From Brachionus koreanus (Eukaryota; Rotifera; Eurotatoria; Ploima; Brachionidae): a stretch of DNA of 64,000 nucleotides. Positions within the stretch are counted from its first letter, which is position 1, and each line of letters starts with the position of its first letter. Under the pieces are notes generated by a model that made no database searches, had not been told where the DNA came from, and saw only the letters and a program-made list of their open reading frames with translations. Positions 14,280 to 26,888 of this stretch are shown in pieces. A program made the position numbers and the translations under genes. The stretch lies in the NCBI GenBank assembly GCA_016987375.1, contig PJRA01000077.1, forward strand, positions 68,985 to 132,984. Reading direction: 5' to 3'.

Positions 14280-17064
14280 ATGAATTCGCTGCATTGGGGA
14301 GATTTTTTAGCAATACTCGGCTACTTTGGAGTCGTAATAGGATTTGGTCTTTGGGTATTTATTTAATAAATTTTAAATGATTTTAAAATCGTTTTAAAAT
14401 TAAAATATTAGTCATCATGTCAAAATCGAGGATCAGTTGATGGTTATTTTTTGGCCAGAAGAAGCATGAACTTTATCCCAGTGGGAGCATCATTATTTGC
14501 AAGCAATATAGGCAGTGGTCACTTTATTGGCTTAGCCGGAAGTGGAGCTGCTTCAGGCTTAGGGTAGTGTAGAAAAACAACTTTTTTTGCCATTAAATCT
14601 AATTTTAAATAAATCATTATGATCTCTGTAGAACAGTTACATTTGAGCTTAGTGCCCTTTTGGTGTTGATAATTCTCGGATGGGTTTTTTTACCTGTTTA
14701 TATAAGGTAAATAATAGAGTGCATAATATTTCTATTTTGTTTATTTTTAAAATCATTTTTAATTTAAGAGCCGGGGTATTTTTTATTTTTAGCAAGAAGA
14801 AAATATTTTAAAAAAAATGCTTTAGGTTTCAACAATGCCTGAATATATCAAAAAAAGATTCGGTGGAGACCGAATTCGTATTTATTTGTCAGTTTTGTCT
14901 TTAATATTGTATATATTCACAAAAATATCTGTATGAATTTATAAAATTATTGATAAAATAAAATTTTAATTATATTTCTTAACCAAGGCTGATTTATTCA
15001 GCGGAGCATTGTTTATTAAATTGGCGCTTGATTTTGATCTTTATGCTTCAATTGGAATTTTATTGCTAATAGCTGGTTTGTTTACAATTGGTGGCGGAGC
15101 TACCGCTGTTATATGGTATGGAATAAATTTTTCCATTTTTTTATCATTTTTGAAATTAATTAATTTTTATTTTCGAAAAAGGACTGGTAAAAATACGAAT
15201 AGAAAAACAATTTGCTTTACTTCTAATTATATAATAAAATTTAGATTTTATTCAAACAATATTCATGATATTTGGTGCATTTTATTTAATGATAATAAGT
15301 AGAAAAGATTTAGAAAAATTTTATTCACTACAATTAAAGATATTTTGTTGCTAAGGTTTTATAAAAGTTGGAGGCTTACAAAGTGTATTTGTAAATTTTG
15401 GCTATGCTACACCTGAGACCACAATTTTCAGCAATACAACATGCGGATTACCCAGAAAAGACTATTTTAACCTTGTTCGAGCATTAGACAGTGATTTTCC
15501 TTGGCTTGGCATGAGCTTTGGTGTTTTAATATCCAGTGTATGGTATTGGTGCAGCGAGTAAGAGCAAAAATTTTTTTCCTGATTCAAATTTTCTTTTATC
15601 ATTTTTTTTTTGTTAGCCAAGTTATTGTCCAAAGAGCTTTGGCTGCTAAAAATTTGACCCATGCCAAGGCCGGTTGCATCTTAGCCGGATATCTTAAATT
15701 TTTACCAGTAAAATAGAAGAAAAAAATTTTATAAAATATAAATTAAAATTTTAAATAAAAAAAAATAGATGTTCTTGATGGTAGTGCCAGGAATGGTTGG
15801 TCGTATTCTTTATCCAAGTAATAAAATATTCAAATAAAATATATGCCAATTATCTAATCAATAATTTCCTCAATAGATGAAGTTGGTTGCAGTGATCCAG
15901 AAGAATGTAAACAACTATGTGGTAACGAAGGTGGTTGTTCGAATATAGCTTATCCTAAATTGGTCATAGAATTAATGCCGCCAGGCGCTAGAGGTCTAAT
16001 GTTAGCTGTAATGATGGCAGCTTTGATGTCTTCGTTGACGTCAATATTTAATTCAAGCAGTGCTATATTCACCATGGACATATGGCGTCGTATTAGACCT
16101 AAATCAAAAGATTGGGAACTTATGATTGTTGGAAGACTTTTTATATTGGTTTTAGTAGTTGTGTCCATTCTTTGGATACCAATAATACAAGCTAGTCAAG
16201 GCAGTCGTCTCTTTGATTACATTCAAGCAGTCACTAGCTATCTTTCTCCACCTGTTTGCGCCATTTATGTCCTAGCTGTATTTTTTAAAAGAACAAACGA
16301 ACAAGTTAATTTGATTTTTTAATTTAATTTTGTCTAATTAATCAATTAAAATGAAATTAAAAGGGTGCATTTTGGGGTCTTATTATTGGCCTTGTTGTTG
16401 GAATGACAAGATTTATATGGCAATTTTCGTATGAAGAACCACCATGTGAAAAGAGCTATTTGGACAAGCGTCCAGCAATTATTTCAAAAGTTCATTATTT
16501 GCACTTTGGCATAATATTATTTACAATAACTTTTATATCTTCATTGGCAATTAGTTATGTCACAAAGCCCATACCAGATAAATTTGTAAATTTAACTTTC
16601 ACCATTACTTTTTTCTTATCTATTTTTAATTTATTTGGTATTTTTTTTTATTTTAGATAAGACGTTTGACTTATTTTACCATTAATGAAGAAGAGGAGCC
16701 GATAGAGATAAAAGATGGGAAGGGTATGTGCGGTCACTTTTGTGTCGGAGCTAGTTTGGATGAAGATGATTATGTAAAGACAAAAGAAGAGGAAATTATT
16801 GCAGAAAAAGTCCAAGAAAGCAATTCAGATGAGTCTTTTGTGCAACAAAAATCTGCTGGTCGATTAAAGACAATTTTATTTTGGATATGTGGAGTCGAGT
16901 CTGTCCTTAAACAGGGATTCAACAAGCCAAATGAACCTAAACCAAAAGTAGATACATCAATTGAAGAAAACAAATTTCTTTCGCGGCTATGTGATGTAAA
17001 TGCAGTGATAGCTATAGCTATTAGTGGATTTTTTATTGCTTTTTTCAATAGATATGACTTCTAG
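14280..17064 (+). CDS. Sodium/glucose cotransporter-like SLC5A (SGLT) protein
   Basis: Sodium-solute symporter of the SLC5A/SGLT1 group, a plasma-membrane carrier for sugars or related solutes. Fourteen exons join in frame to 666 residues, close to SGLT1. Family landmarks in order: [131 protein letters not shown] and [17 protein letters not shown] final transmembrane helix lies at the C terminus. Exons: 14280-14354, 14412-14563, 14632-14706, 14769-14775, 14826-14930, 14988-15115, 15182-15186, 15245-15298, 15356-15557, 15617-15707, 15769-15817, 15877-16304, 16364-16585 and 16657-17064. Two are microexons of 7 and 5 nt that supply the conserved AG of (K/R)AGVxTMPEY and the TD of (Y/W)TDxxQT. 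Skipping either breaks the frame. Exact substrate is not readable from sequence. Confidence 0.93.
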
Positions 17065-17437
17065 ATACAAAAAAAAACAAAATCCAAAACATTTTTTCTT
17101 TTTTAAATTATTTTTTAAGTTTATTAAACATTAAAATTAAAAATATTTGTCTTGTTTTTAATTTGGATTAAACTGAAATGTATCTATACAATTTAAATCT
17201 TAAACTTTTGATTAAATTAAATTTTATTTCTAAAATTAACCTAAGTAACATATAAATTATCGAGATATAAAATTAAGAGTAAGATTTATCTAGAGAATAA
17301 AATTTCAAGTCATTTTTTATAAGAATAAATTTTTAAAAACCAAAAAAATTGAGAAGAATATCTTTTATTTCTATAGTAACGACTTATTTATTACGGAGAA
17401 AAATAAAGCCATTTTTTGTTTGAAACTATTTATTGAA
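17065..17437. other. Intergenic, SLC5 3' end to NACHT copy B start
   Basis: About 370 bases of AT-rich sequence with no coding signal. It must contain the 3' end of the SLC5 transcript and the promoter of NACHT copy B. No clear TATA box or other motif was recognised. Confidence 0.5.
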
Positions 17438-20400
17438 ATGGAAACGAATTATTATTTGGAGGTTTTCAGGGGAAACTTTGACCGCATCACTGAAGATAGC
17501 TCTAAAACAATTAAAATTTTTTTGAGTTCAACATTTTCAGGTACTCGAAAAAAATTAAAACATTTTAAAATTATAAAACTTAAATCTAGATACTCATACT
17601 GAAAGAGACTATTTGATAAAAAATATTTATCCAAAATTACGTGAATATAGTCAAAAAAAATACGGACTTGAATTTCAAATTTATGATATGAGATGGGGCA
17701 TCTCACATGAAATAACAAATTCACACATGACAACAACAATTTGTTTAAATGAAATTAAAAATTGTCAAAATTCGTCAGTTGGACCAAATTTTATTGTAAA
17801 TCAATTAATTAAAAAATGTGAAGTAAATGTTTAGCTATTTTTCTAAAAGGCTTTTTTGAGTCATCGCTATGGCTCTAGAAGTTTGCCAACAAGAGTAAAA
17901 GCTGGTGAATATGAAATTTTGCGAAAAGAACTAAATTCATCAAATCAGTATGAAAAGAAATTTGATTTTGAAAATGAAGAAAATAAAGTAAATATAAAAA
18001 TTGAAAATATGCTCGAATATTGTTATGAACTGGACGATAATGAAACACCAGCAAGATACAGACTAAAACATATTGATAAAATAATTGAAAATTATCAAGA
18101 GAATGTAAAATAAAATTAAATGATTTTTTAAGAATAATTCATTTTTTATTTATTTAAAAAAAAAAGAATTCAATTTTGAATAAAGCTTGGAATAAATTGG
18201 AGACAAAATTGGGAAATTTATTTAGATCATTAGCTGATAGTTGTTTTAAAAAGAATCTTTTAACTTCAGTTGAACGTGAACGATATTTTGTCTCAGGTAA
18301 ATTTTGGAATTTTTTCTTGTGCTTTTTTCTTCAATCAATTTCAATTTTAAATTATTTTAAAGTTACCGAAAAAGAAATATTCAATGGAATTTTAAGAGCC
18401 AAAAATGTTGAAAAAAATGTTCTCTATTTTGAACGTGAAATTGAAGATTTGGATGAAAATATTGATAGAAATGTTAGTATGGCTAAGCGATTTATTGAAT
18501 TGGACCAAAACAATTGTGTAAATACAGAAATTAGAAGTTTATTAGATAAATTGAAAAAGGAAAAAATACCATCCAAACTACCTGAATCAAACATATTCAA
18601 ATTTAGCGTTAAATGGAATGATCAAAGTGGAATTAGTTTAGATACACATAGAGAATATGTTGAAGAATTTGCCAATAAATTTTATGAACAAGTAAAAAAG
18701 CTGATTGATTTAAATTTTGAACAACAAAAAAAAACTGACAATTTGACTCATGATGAACATGAATTGATTCAAGAAGTAATTGATCATGCCAGTTTTTGTA
18801 ATGAAACAGTGAGTAAATTTCATGGTAGAGCTGATATTTTAAAAAAAGTATTTTTTTTTTTAAATTAATTTAAGTTAAATAATGAATCTAAAAATTTTCT
18901 TTTTTAAAAATTCAGATACAAAGCTATCTTCTAGATTCTGAAAATGACATGCCACTCATATTACATGGTGAATCTGGATGTGGTAAAACAGCTATTCTAG
19001 CAAAGATTACATCCCAAGTATTAGCTTTATTTAGAAAAAAAAATTTAATATTTAAAAAATCTTATTTTCAAGATCTTTAAAATTGTTCCAGATCCACAGA
19101 ATTATTCTGTTTTGCTACGCTTTCTAGGAACAACTCCAATTAGTTCTGATATAATTAAAACATTTGTGTCTCTTATGCGTCAATTATGTACGATATTTAG
19201 ATTGAAAAATGTAATATTTCCTGTGAAAAATGATATAGAAGCGAAAGAAAAATTTGAAAATTTATTAGATCTTATTCAAATTAGAGATCCTAATTCAAAA
19301 ATTGTGATTGTTTTAGATTCAATTGATCAGTTAAATTCAACCTATTACAATTTAAATTGGTTATTTACTAAATTAAACAAAAATGTAAAAATTATTTATT
19401 CAACATTGCCAGGACATGGAAATATTTTGGAAAATTTACAAAAAAGAATTCGAGAGGAAAATTTTATTGAAATAAAAAGTTTAGATGCAAAACTTGCAGA
19501 AGAAATAATTCTAGACTGGTTGGAAAAAATTGAAAGAAAACTAAACGAAAAACAATTAAATGCTTTGCAAGAACTTTTTTCAAAGGCAAAATTGTATCCA
19601 TTGTATGTTAAACTTATCTTTGATATTGTTACCAAATGGACTTCATTCTTTGAACCAGACAAAGAATTTATGAAATGTCTTGATATTGACAAAAGTATCA
19701 AATACATTTTTCTTTCACTTGAAAAAATCCATGGAAAGCTACTTTTTTCAAGAGCTATTATCTACATGAGTTTGTTCAAGAATGGAATATCCGAAAACGA
19801 AATAGAAGACATTCTCAGTTTAGATGATGATGTTTTGTACGATATATTTGAATATCATGCACCACCTGTTAGAAAATTGCCCATAGCTTTGTGGGCAAGA
19901 ATCAAGAATGATCTTAAGGGCTACATGGTTGAAAAAGAAGTAGATGACACTCGTGTTATTTATTGGTAAGTACATTTTTATTATTTTTTTTTATTAATGG
20001 AAGACTCAATTTCCATTCCAATCGATCAAAGCTTTTCCTAAAATATAAAAAAACTTTTTATTGATTTTATAATAATTTAAACAAAAAAATTTAAATTAAT
20101 TTACAATTTAAGGTATCACAGAAGATTTATTGAAGTTGCAAATAGTTATTATGTATCTAAATTAGCAAAAAATGATAGAACATCAATATTTTCAAATGTT
20201 GTTGACTTTTTTAATGAAACATGGAAAAATAAACCAAAACCGTACAAATATAATGAATATTTATCTAAAAAATTTGGAATTGAAAGTGAATACTCGGAAG
20301 AAATTAGAGATACAGGAATTCAACCAACAATTTTTTTTGAACCAGATGGAAAAATTCGTTACAATAAGAGAAAGATTTCTGAATTACCCCAATTTATCGG

Positions 20401-23400
20401 AAATCTATCTTCCAACATAGCTATCAATCTAGCATGTGATTTAGTTTACTTTGATTTTAGTTTTCTATCTGGTCTTTTTACACATTTAAATTTAGTTGAC
20501 ATTTATGATCAATTAAATATTATTTCTGATTTCTCTACTTATACAATTTCCGATGATTCAAAAAAAAATCTTGATCAGTTAAAAATATTTAGACTGCTTA
20601 TGCTCCAATGCGGAATTATAATGAAAGAAAATACAGAAGCTATGATGATTCATCTGCTATCTCGTTCACTAAATTTTTATAACCATCTGAATTATTTCAC
20701 CAAATTGATCGATCAATATTATGCTCTATCACCTAAATATTTTCCATTAGTTTTATCTCATCAATATATGGATCCACCGATGGGTGAATTGATATTTCAG
20801 TTAGACAAACATTCTTCTCCAATTACTCATTCTGTTATTGGTGGCGATAATGATTCTCTTATTTTAACTCTGAGTAATAAAATATATGCTTTTAACATGT
20901 CTACATTGTCTGATCTTGGATTTATTAAATTAGCTGACTTTCAAGATAAAATAATATTTTTTACAGCATTTTTGAAAAATTATGATCAAGAAATTTCTGT
21001 TCTAAACGACACCGAAGGAGGTTTAATTATTTGTTCAAATAGTGAAGTAAAAGTGATGGGTTTTGATTCATCCATCAAATTTGTGTTGAGAACACAATCT
21101 CGAATGGTTGAACGAGCAGTTCCTATTAAAAATGAAATCTTATTAATATTTTACAAGAATGAAAAAATTATAGAATTTTATCATATGGAAAAAAATGAAC
21201 TTTTAATGGTTAAAAAATTTGACAATAAAATATTGTTAAGTTGTTGTAATGTTGATGATAGAATGATAATCGATTCATCTATGGAGATGAATATTGCAGT
21301 ATGTTTAGAAAACTTTGAAATTCAACTATTTTCAGCAAATTATAAAAATAAACAGTTAGATCTAAAGCTTTTGGATAAAATACCAAGCTCTGGGATTGAA
21401 ATAAGCCAAATAAAACTTATACATAATATAAATGATCAAGAGCTGTTTGTTTCGTTAAAGAAATTTGGTTTTTGTATTTATTGCTTTGATGATCAAAAAA
21501 TTAAGATTTTTTTTGATCAAAACATAAAAACAAATCTAGCATTTTTGCAATCAAATGGTATATTTTCTCTATTTATTGAGCGAGACATTAGTATTTTAAT
21601 TATGAAAGAAAATTTTATTTATAAACTTAGTGGATATTACCAAAATGCTTGTATTACTGAGCAAAACAAAATTGTTTGTGTTAGAGATGGTACTTTAGCT
21701 ATTTTCAAATGTGTCTTTGAAAATGATGTTTTAAACTTGATTAAAATCGGATTTATTGATGCCCACTCCGAAAAAATTGGATTCATATTTCCAAAGGAAA
21801 CGATGATATTGACAACATCATGGGATGCAACTTTGAAGGTTTTTAATACAAAAATGATAAAAAATTTATCCGATATGAAGTTTGAAATCCATAGAGCTGC
21901 ATCAAATGTAGATAAATTGATAAATATCAACGAAGACTTTTTAATATCTACAATTGTTGATTCAAAGTAAGTTAAAAATTTAAATAAACTCAAAATTTTT
22001 TATACCTTTGATCAACTTTTTAAGTCAATTGCATGTTTGGAATAAAACAAATGGCAAAATTGAATTTAATTTGGTACTAGATGCAGAAGAAACAATAATT
22101 CAGATTATTTGTAGAGAAACAAAGTCAATTGTGGTATCAAAATTAAATGATCAAACTTTTAGAATTAGATATTATTTGATTAAAAATAATGAAAATAGTA
22201 TTTGTTTAGAGGAAAAAATGCGCAAAGATTTATTTACAAATATTGATCAAATTAAACTAGAATATGATGCTAAAAACGACTATCTATTTGTTTTGATTAT
22301 TTCAAATGGAAAGCTAAATGTTATTTCATGTACAATAAGTGAAATAAATTCATCTTTTACAAATAAAAATATTGATTTATCTCAATTGTCAAATGATGCA
22401 TACAATCTAAATATTAATCAATTGACAATCACACTGAACAATAGACTATTAGCTCATAGCCAAGAACATACATTGTATTATTTTGATATTTCGAATGGTA
22501 AATTGTTAAATTCAAAAAATTTCCAACAACAAAGTATGAACATTGACTATTTCCTAAATCCAACTAGTCAACCACTAAGTAATTTCAAACACTTGGAATC
22601 AATTGAAAATTCAGACAATTTAATTCTACTTGATAATATTGGCAACATTTATTTTGTTCAATATTTATTTAGCTCAAATGAAATTAGCTCGTTTAAAACA
22701 AAAGAGTTTATTTTTGATTCATTCAAGATAAATAGAGACAAACTAATTGCATGTGATCTAGTTAATTTCAAGCTAGTTTGCTTTGATTTGTCCAAAGCAG
22801 AACAAAATCATTCATTTCACAATTCATTTGGCACAATTGACTTTGACAAGAGTAAAAACATTCAACACTTTGGTCTGAGTTTATCGAACAAAAATGTCTA
22901 TTTAATAGAGGATAGAAAAAATCTAAGATTTTTCAATCTAATCAATGAAGAAGATAAATTAAGAGTTGAGCAAACAGCAAAGCTTGTTTTGTATACTGAA
23001 GCTACAAGTGTTTTATGTACAGATGAATTTATCTCTTTTTCAATGAAAGACAGAAAAGTTATTTCATTTTTGATTAGTGACAAAAACAATTTGGATAGAG
23101 TAAATAAAAGAATAAAAAAGTTAGCACATTTTGCTAAATTAGATAAAGAAATGGAAAAGAGAAATAATTTGATTGTAGAACAATCAGCTGATCTTTTGGA
23201 CGAAAGCAGTGATGAAGAATTTGATTTTGATGAAATTTTTGAAGATAGTCCTGATGATGAAAATAAAGAAATAAAAGAAAGACTTCTTCAAAGTACTTTT
23301 TATTTTTTTGATATGCTGATTTTTAAGTTAATTTATTTTTTTAGTGACGTATCAAATCAATCCATTAAAATTGAGCCATGATACTAAAATACTGAATAAT

Positions 23401-23701
23401 TTAAATCCAAATTGGACTTATAACATTTTAAAAAGCGGTAATTTATTTTTAAAAATTAAAATTATTTAATAATTATTATTCAATATGATTAGAACTGGGA
23501 TGGAATATTGATGAAATTACTAATAAAACTAATTTTGACGATTTGAATCCCGTAATAAATGAAAATATGGACGACAATCAAAAACGAAAAGAAATGATTG
23601 ATATTCTTACACATTCAAATAACAAATCACCAACACAAAACACTAGACAAAATGTCTCAGTGGCAAATAATTACTCCTCTCAATCATGCTTAATTCAATA
23701 A
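17438..23701 (+). CDS. DUF4062-NACHT-WD40 protein, NWD1-like, copy B, with C-terminal CaaX
   Basis: STAND NTPase, the best-preserved member of the local family. Eleven exons join in frame to about 1865 residues: 17438-17540, 17590-17795, 17850-18104, 18167-18296, 18363-18847, 18916-19017, 19073-19965, 20113-21966, 22025-23292, 23345-23437, 23493-23701. The ATG at 17438 is the only in-frame start before FLSSTFS. DUF4062 motifs: RDYL, YDMRWGI, HMTTTICLNEIKNCQ, GPNF joined to AFLSHRYGSRSLPT. Walker A is GESGCGKTA (exon 6) and Walker B is KIVIVLDSIDQL (exon 7). WYHRRFIEVA then begins the winged/linker region, followed by a roughly 1100-residue degenerate propeller with few canonical WD dipeptides. 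The last exon ends NYSSQSCLIQ, a CaaX box that would be farnesylated if recognised. Exon 1 and an approximately 30-residue patch after RQLC (exon 7) differ strongly from copy A. It is convergent with M3 oligopeptidase copy 1. Ligand and effector function are unknown. Confidence 0.88.
17590..23090 (+). repeat. Inverted duplication arm B (NACHT core)
   Basis: Inverted counterpart of 4540-10015, with a spacer of about 7.6 kb that contains the LINE remnants and the SLC5 gene. It is also homologous to 44450-49840 (copy C), with lower identity in the first propeller exon. Together with the adjacent M3 gene it forms a larger block repeated in inverse order at 41-50 kb. Confidence 0.9.
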
Positions 23702-23799
23702 TATAATTTTTAATTCAATTTGATCCTGAATAATTTAAGATAATAAAAAATATTTATTTTTGCTTAAATTTTTTGGTTTAATCAAATAAAAATAATAAT

Positions 23800-26653
23800 C
23801 TAAAAATCAGCTCCTTTGGCCTTTAAAAATGCTTCTTCATTTGGTTCTCTTCCAAGAAAGTTTGTGACCATTTGTTTAGCATCCTTTTGTTAAAATATAA
23901 AAATTAAAACAAGAATTTTAGTTTTTACTAGAAAAATAATTGTAATACCAAAGAACCACCAGGCTCAAGAATGCATTTTCTATAATCAAGACCAGTCTTT
24001 GGATTTAAAATACCTTCTTTTTTAAAACGAGTCTGAAACATGTCTTCCGAATAGACTTCGCTCCACTTTATTTTTAAATTATTTTTTATTAATTAAATTT
24101 TTTTAAAATAAAATTATTTTTTATCATTTATTACCAAATAACTGTAATATTGAGACTCGTAGCCTCCAACTAAATGTTCAAAAGACGCATTCATATTTAA
24201 ACCATCAGCTTCTAGTTCTTGAAGCATGTACTCTTTACAATATTGTTTGTAAATATCAGCAGTACAAATCTAAAAAAATTTAATAAAATTAAAAGCAAAA
24301 AAAATTATAGTTAAATATTTTTCAAAAATGAAATGACTTTTTCATTAGTTGTATGAAAATATTGGTCCATTTTGGCAAACAAAATTTGTCTCATATTAAA
24401 ATGACCATTTGCTGAATTCTTTGACTTGATCAAATCTTCTACTAGTTGTTCATCAATGCTCGAACCGTCTTTGTAATGAGCCGAGAGCATTTTTAATGAT
24501 TCTTTTTCCCAGCACCAATTTTCCAACATTTGACTTGGTGCTTCGACAAAATCTGTTTCTACAGCTGTGCCTCTAAATTGTATTTTTAAGAGTTTAACTA
24601 GTTAAATACCCAAAAAGGTTGAATTTTTTCATTCTCTTACGCAAATTTATAATAATTTGTTTTTGTACATATCTGATGCATTACATGACCAAATTCATGA
24701 AAAAATGTCTCTACTTCATCATGAGTCAACAATGAAGGTTGATCAGCCGTTGGCTTTGTAAAATTGCAAACCATAATGCAAACTGGTATTTGTTCACCAA
24801 GCTTAGTTCCTTCCTAATAAAATAATAAGTTTTGAGTTTATTTTAGATTAAAATTCACCCTTAAACCGAAAACAGCTGCATGACCGTATTTACCATCTCT
24901 CGGATGTAGATCTGTGTAAAAGTAGCCGATTATTTTATTTGTTTCTGAATCGGTAACTTTATACTTTTTATGAGATTTATGAATTTAAAAAAATTTATTT
25001 TTCTTAAATTTAATAAAAAACTACTAGTTTAAGTTCTTCATGATATTTGGGTGCATCTAAAACTTCTTCAAATTTTAAACTCAGCAAAGTCTAAATATTA
25101 AATATTATAACAATAATTGTGTTTCTAATTTTAGTTTATTTTCAAAAAAAATATTACCTGATAAATTTTAAACGTGCCATCAATAACTACATCAAGTGGA
25201 AAGTATTCTTGCAGCTTTGTATGATCGACTTTGAATTCTTTTTTCTCTCTCATATTTAAATAATACTTCAAGTCTGATGGATTTATTTTTCCATCAAATG
25301 GAATTTTTAATTCATCGCACTAGTCAAATTAATTAGTTTAAAATAAAGAAAAAAATTTACTATCGCTACTTCTTTTTGTTTATATTCTAGAAGCAATTCT
25401 ACTTCTCGTTTTTGAAGAATTCTCATTTTTTCAGCTAACTTGTTTAAAAAACTGTCCACATTTTGAGGATTTTCAGCACATAACAGCTTTAGTTTGTATT
25501 CAGAAAAGTTTCCAAAGCCCAACAAACCAGCTAATTCTTTTCTCAATTGAAGTACTTGTTCGAAAATTTGTGTATTCTCTTTCAAGCATCTGAAAAAACA
25601 GAAATATAATTATTGAAAAAAAAAATCAATTTTTCAAAAATATCTTAATTACAAACCGGCTATCGAACGCAATATTAAGCTTGCGTCTTGTCTCAGGTAC
25701 ACGGCACTCTTTCATTATCGGATAGTATACCGGATACTTTAAGCTTACCACATAATTGCCATCATTGTCCTTAATTTTACATCAAATTAAAAAAACAATT
25801 TAAATGTGTTTAAAAAATTACTTTTGGCAACGAATTGAGGAAATTTTCATTAACACCATCTAAATAATTAATGATTAATTTACTTATTTTTTTTTTCTAA
25901 ATAAAACATTTTGAAAATTCTAAATTTGAATTGATTTGAAAAAATATAGAAAATAAAATTCTCTTGCCTAGTTGTTGTTTGGTAAAACTAAATTTTGTTG
26001 ATTCTTCGTTACAATTTTTTGAAAATTCTACACATAAATCACTTATTTTCTCATTTAATTGCTTGACTTTGTTCAATGTTTGTTCGTCCAAATGCAGACC
26101 ATCAAGTCGTCGTTCTAAAATATTCTTGTCCAAATATCGTCTAGACTCATAGTCCAAATTCTGATCTAATTGTGAGCGAACTTTTTCCAAAAATTGATAA
26201 ATTTTCTTATCCATTCTAAATAAAATTAGAAAAAAATTTTTTTTGTTTTATTTTTAACAATGTCAAACCTTAATTCGATAACTAATTTGTTTAGTTCGGC
26301 CACTGCTTCTGATGAAGTGTCTCGAACACTTTTGTCCGGAAAAACACTTTTCAAAATATTAATGTAGCATAGACCATTTCCTAAATTTTTATCCAATTCG
26401 TTCATAGCCTTGATAAAAAATAATTAAAAAAATAATTTATTTATTCTTTTGTTTTTTCACTTTGAGTATTTTAGAATCAGCTGGATTTGACTGTAAAATT
26501 TGTTCGGCTTGTTTACGCGTGTCCAAAATCAATTGCTGACTCATTGATTGAACTTTTTCACTATTAACATCCCATTTCAGAACTTTCAACACCAATGTGA
26601 AAAAATTTTCCACTTAAGTTAGAAAAAAAAAAAAAACTACTTGAATCACCCAT
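23800..26653 (-). CDS. M3-family metallopeptidase, thimet oligopeptidase/neurolysin-like, copy 1
   Basis: Zinc oligopeptidase that cleaves short peptides, usually cytosolic or mitochondrial. Fifteen exons join in frame to about 659 residues. The active site HEFGH (exon 24641-24813) lies within [20 protein letters not shown]. The third zinc ligand Glu is in [17 protein letters not shown]-terminal family signatures are [47 protein letters not shown] and [16 protein letters not shown]. The intron after KQQL (exon 25968-26215) starts with GC instead of GT; copy 2 has GT there. The start at ATG 26651-26653 (MGDS...) aligns with an internal Met of copy 2. An open, basic, presequence-like stretch continues upstream without another ATG, so a 5' exon could be missing. 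It is convergent with NACHT copy B (98 bases apart) and followed upstream by the FCHSD-like gene on the same strand. Confidence 0.92.
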
Positions 26654-26888
26654 TATTGGTCTCAAATTGCTCAAATGAATTTGTCTAGATTGACTCAAAA
26701 ATTTGCTTATTTGTCTAAATTTAAAAAAGACCACTACAAAAATATTTTATTTTTTTTATTCATTTTAGATTTATTTTAATTTATTTTAAAAAAATGCAAA
26801 TGAAACTAAATTTTATGTTGAAATATTTCATTAAAAAGTTTTATTTTATTTTTTGATTAAAATTTTATTAATATTAATGTTTTTATTA

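Noticed and set aside
17796..17849. Apparent stop codon between the DUF4062 exons of NACHT copy B (after CEVNV)
   Set aside because: A 54-nt GT-AG intron removes it and restores the family sequence GPNF-I-AFLSHRYG; the same layout occurs in copies A and C.
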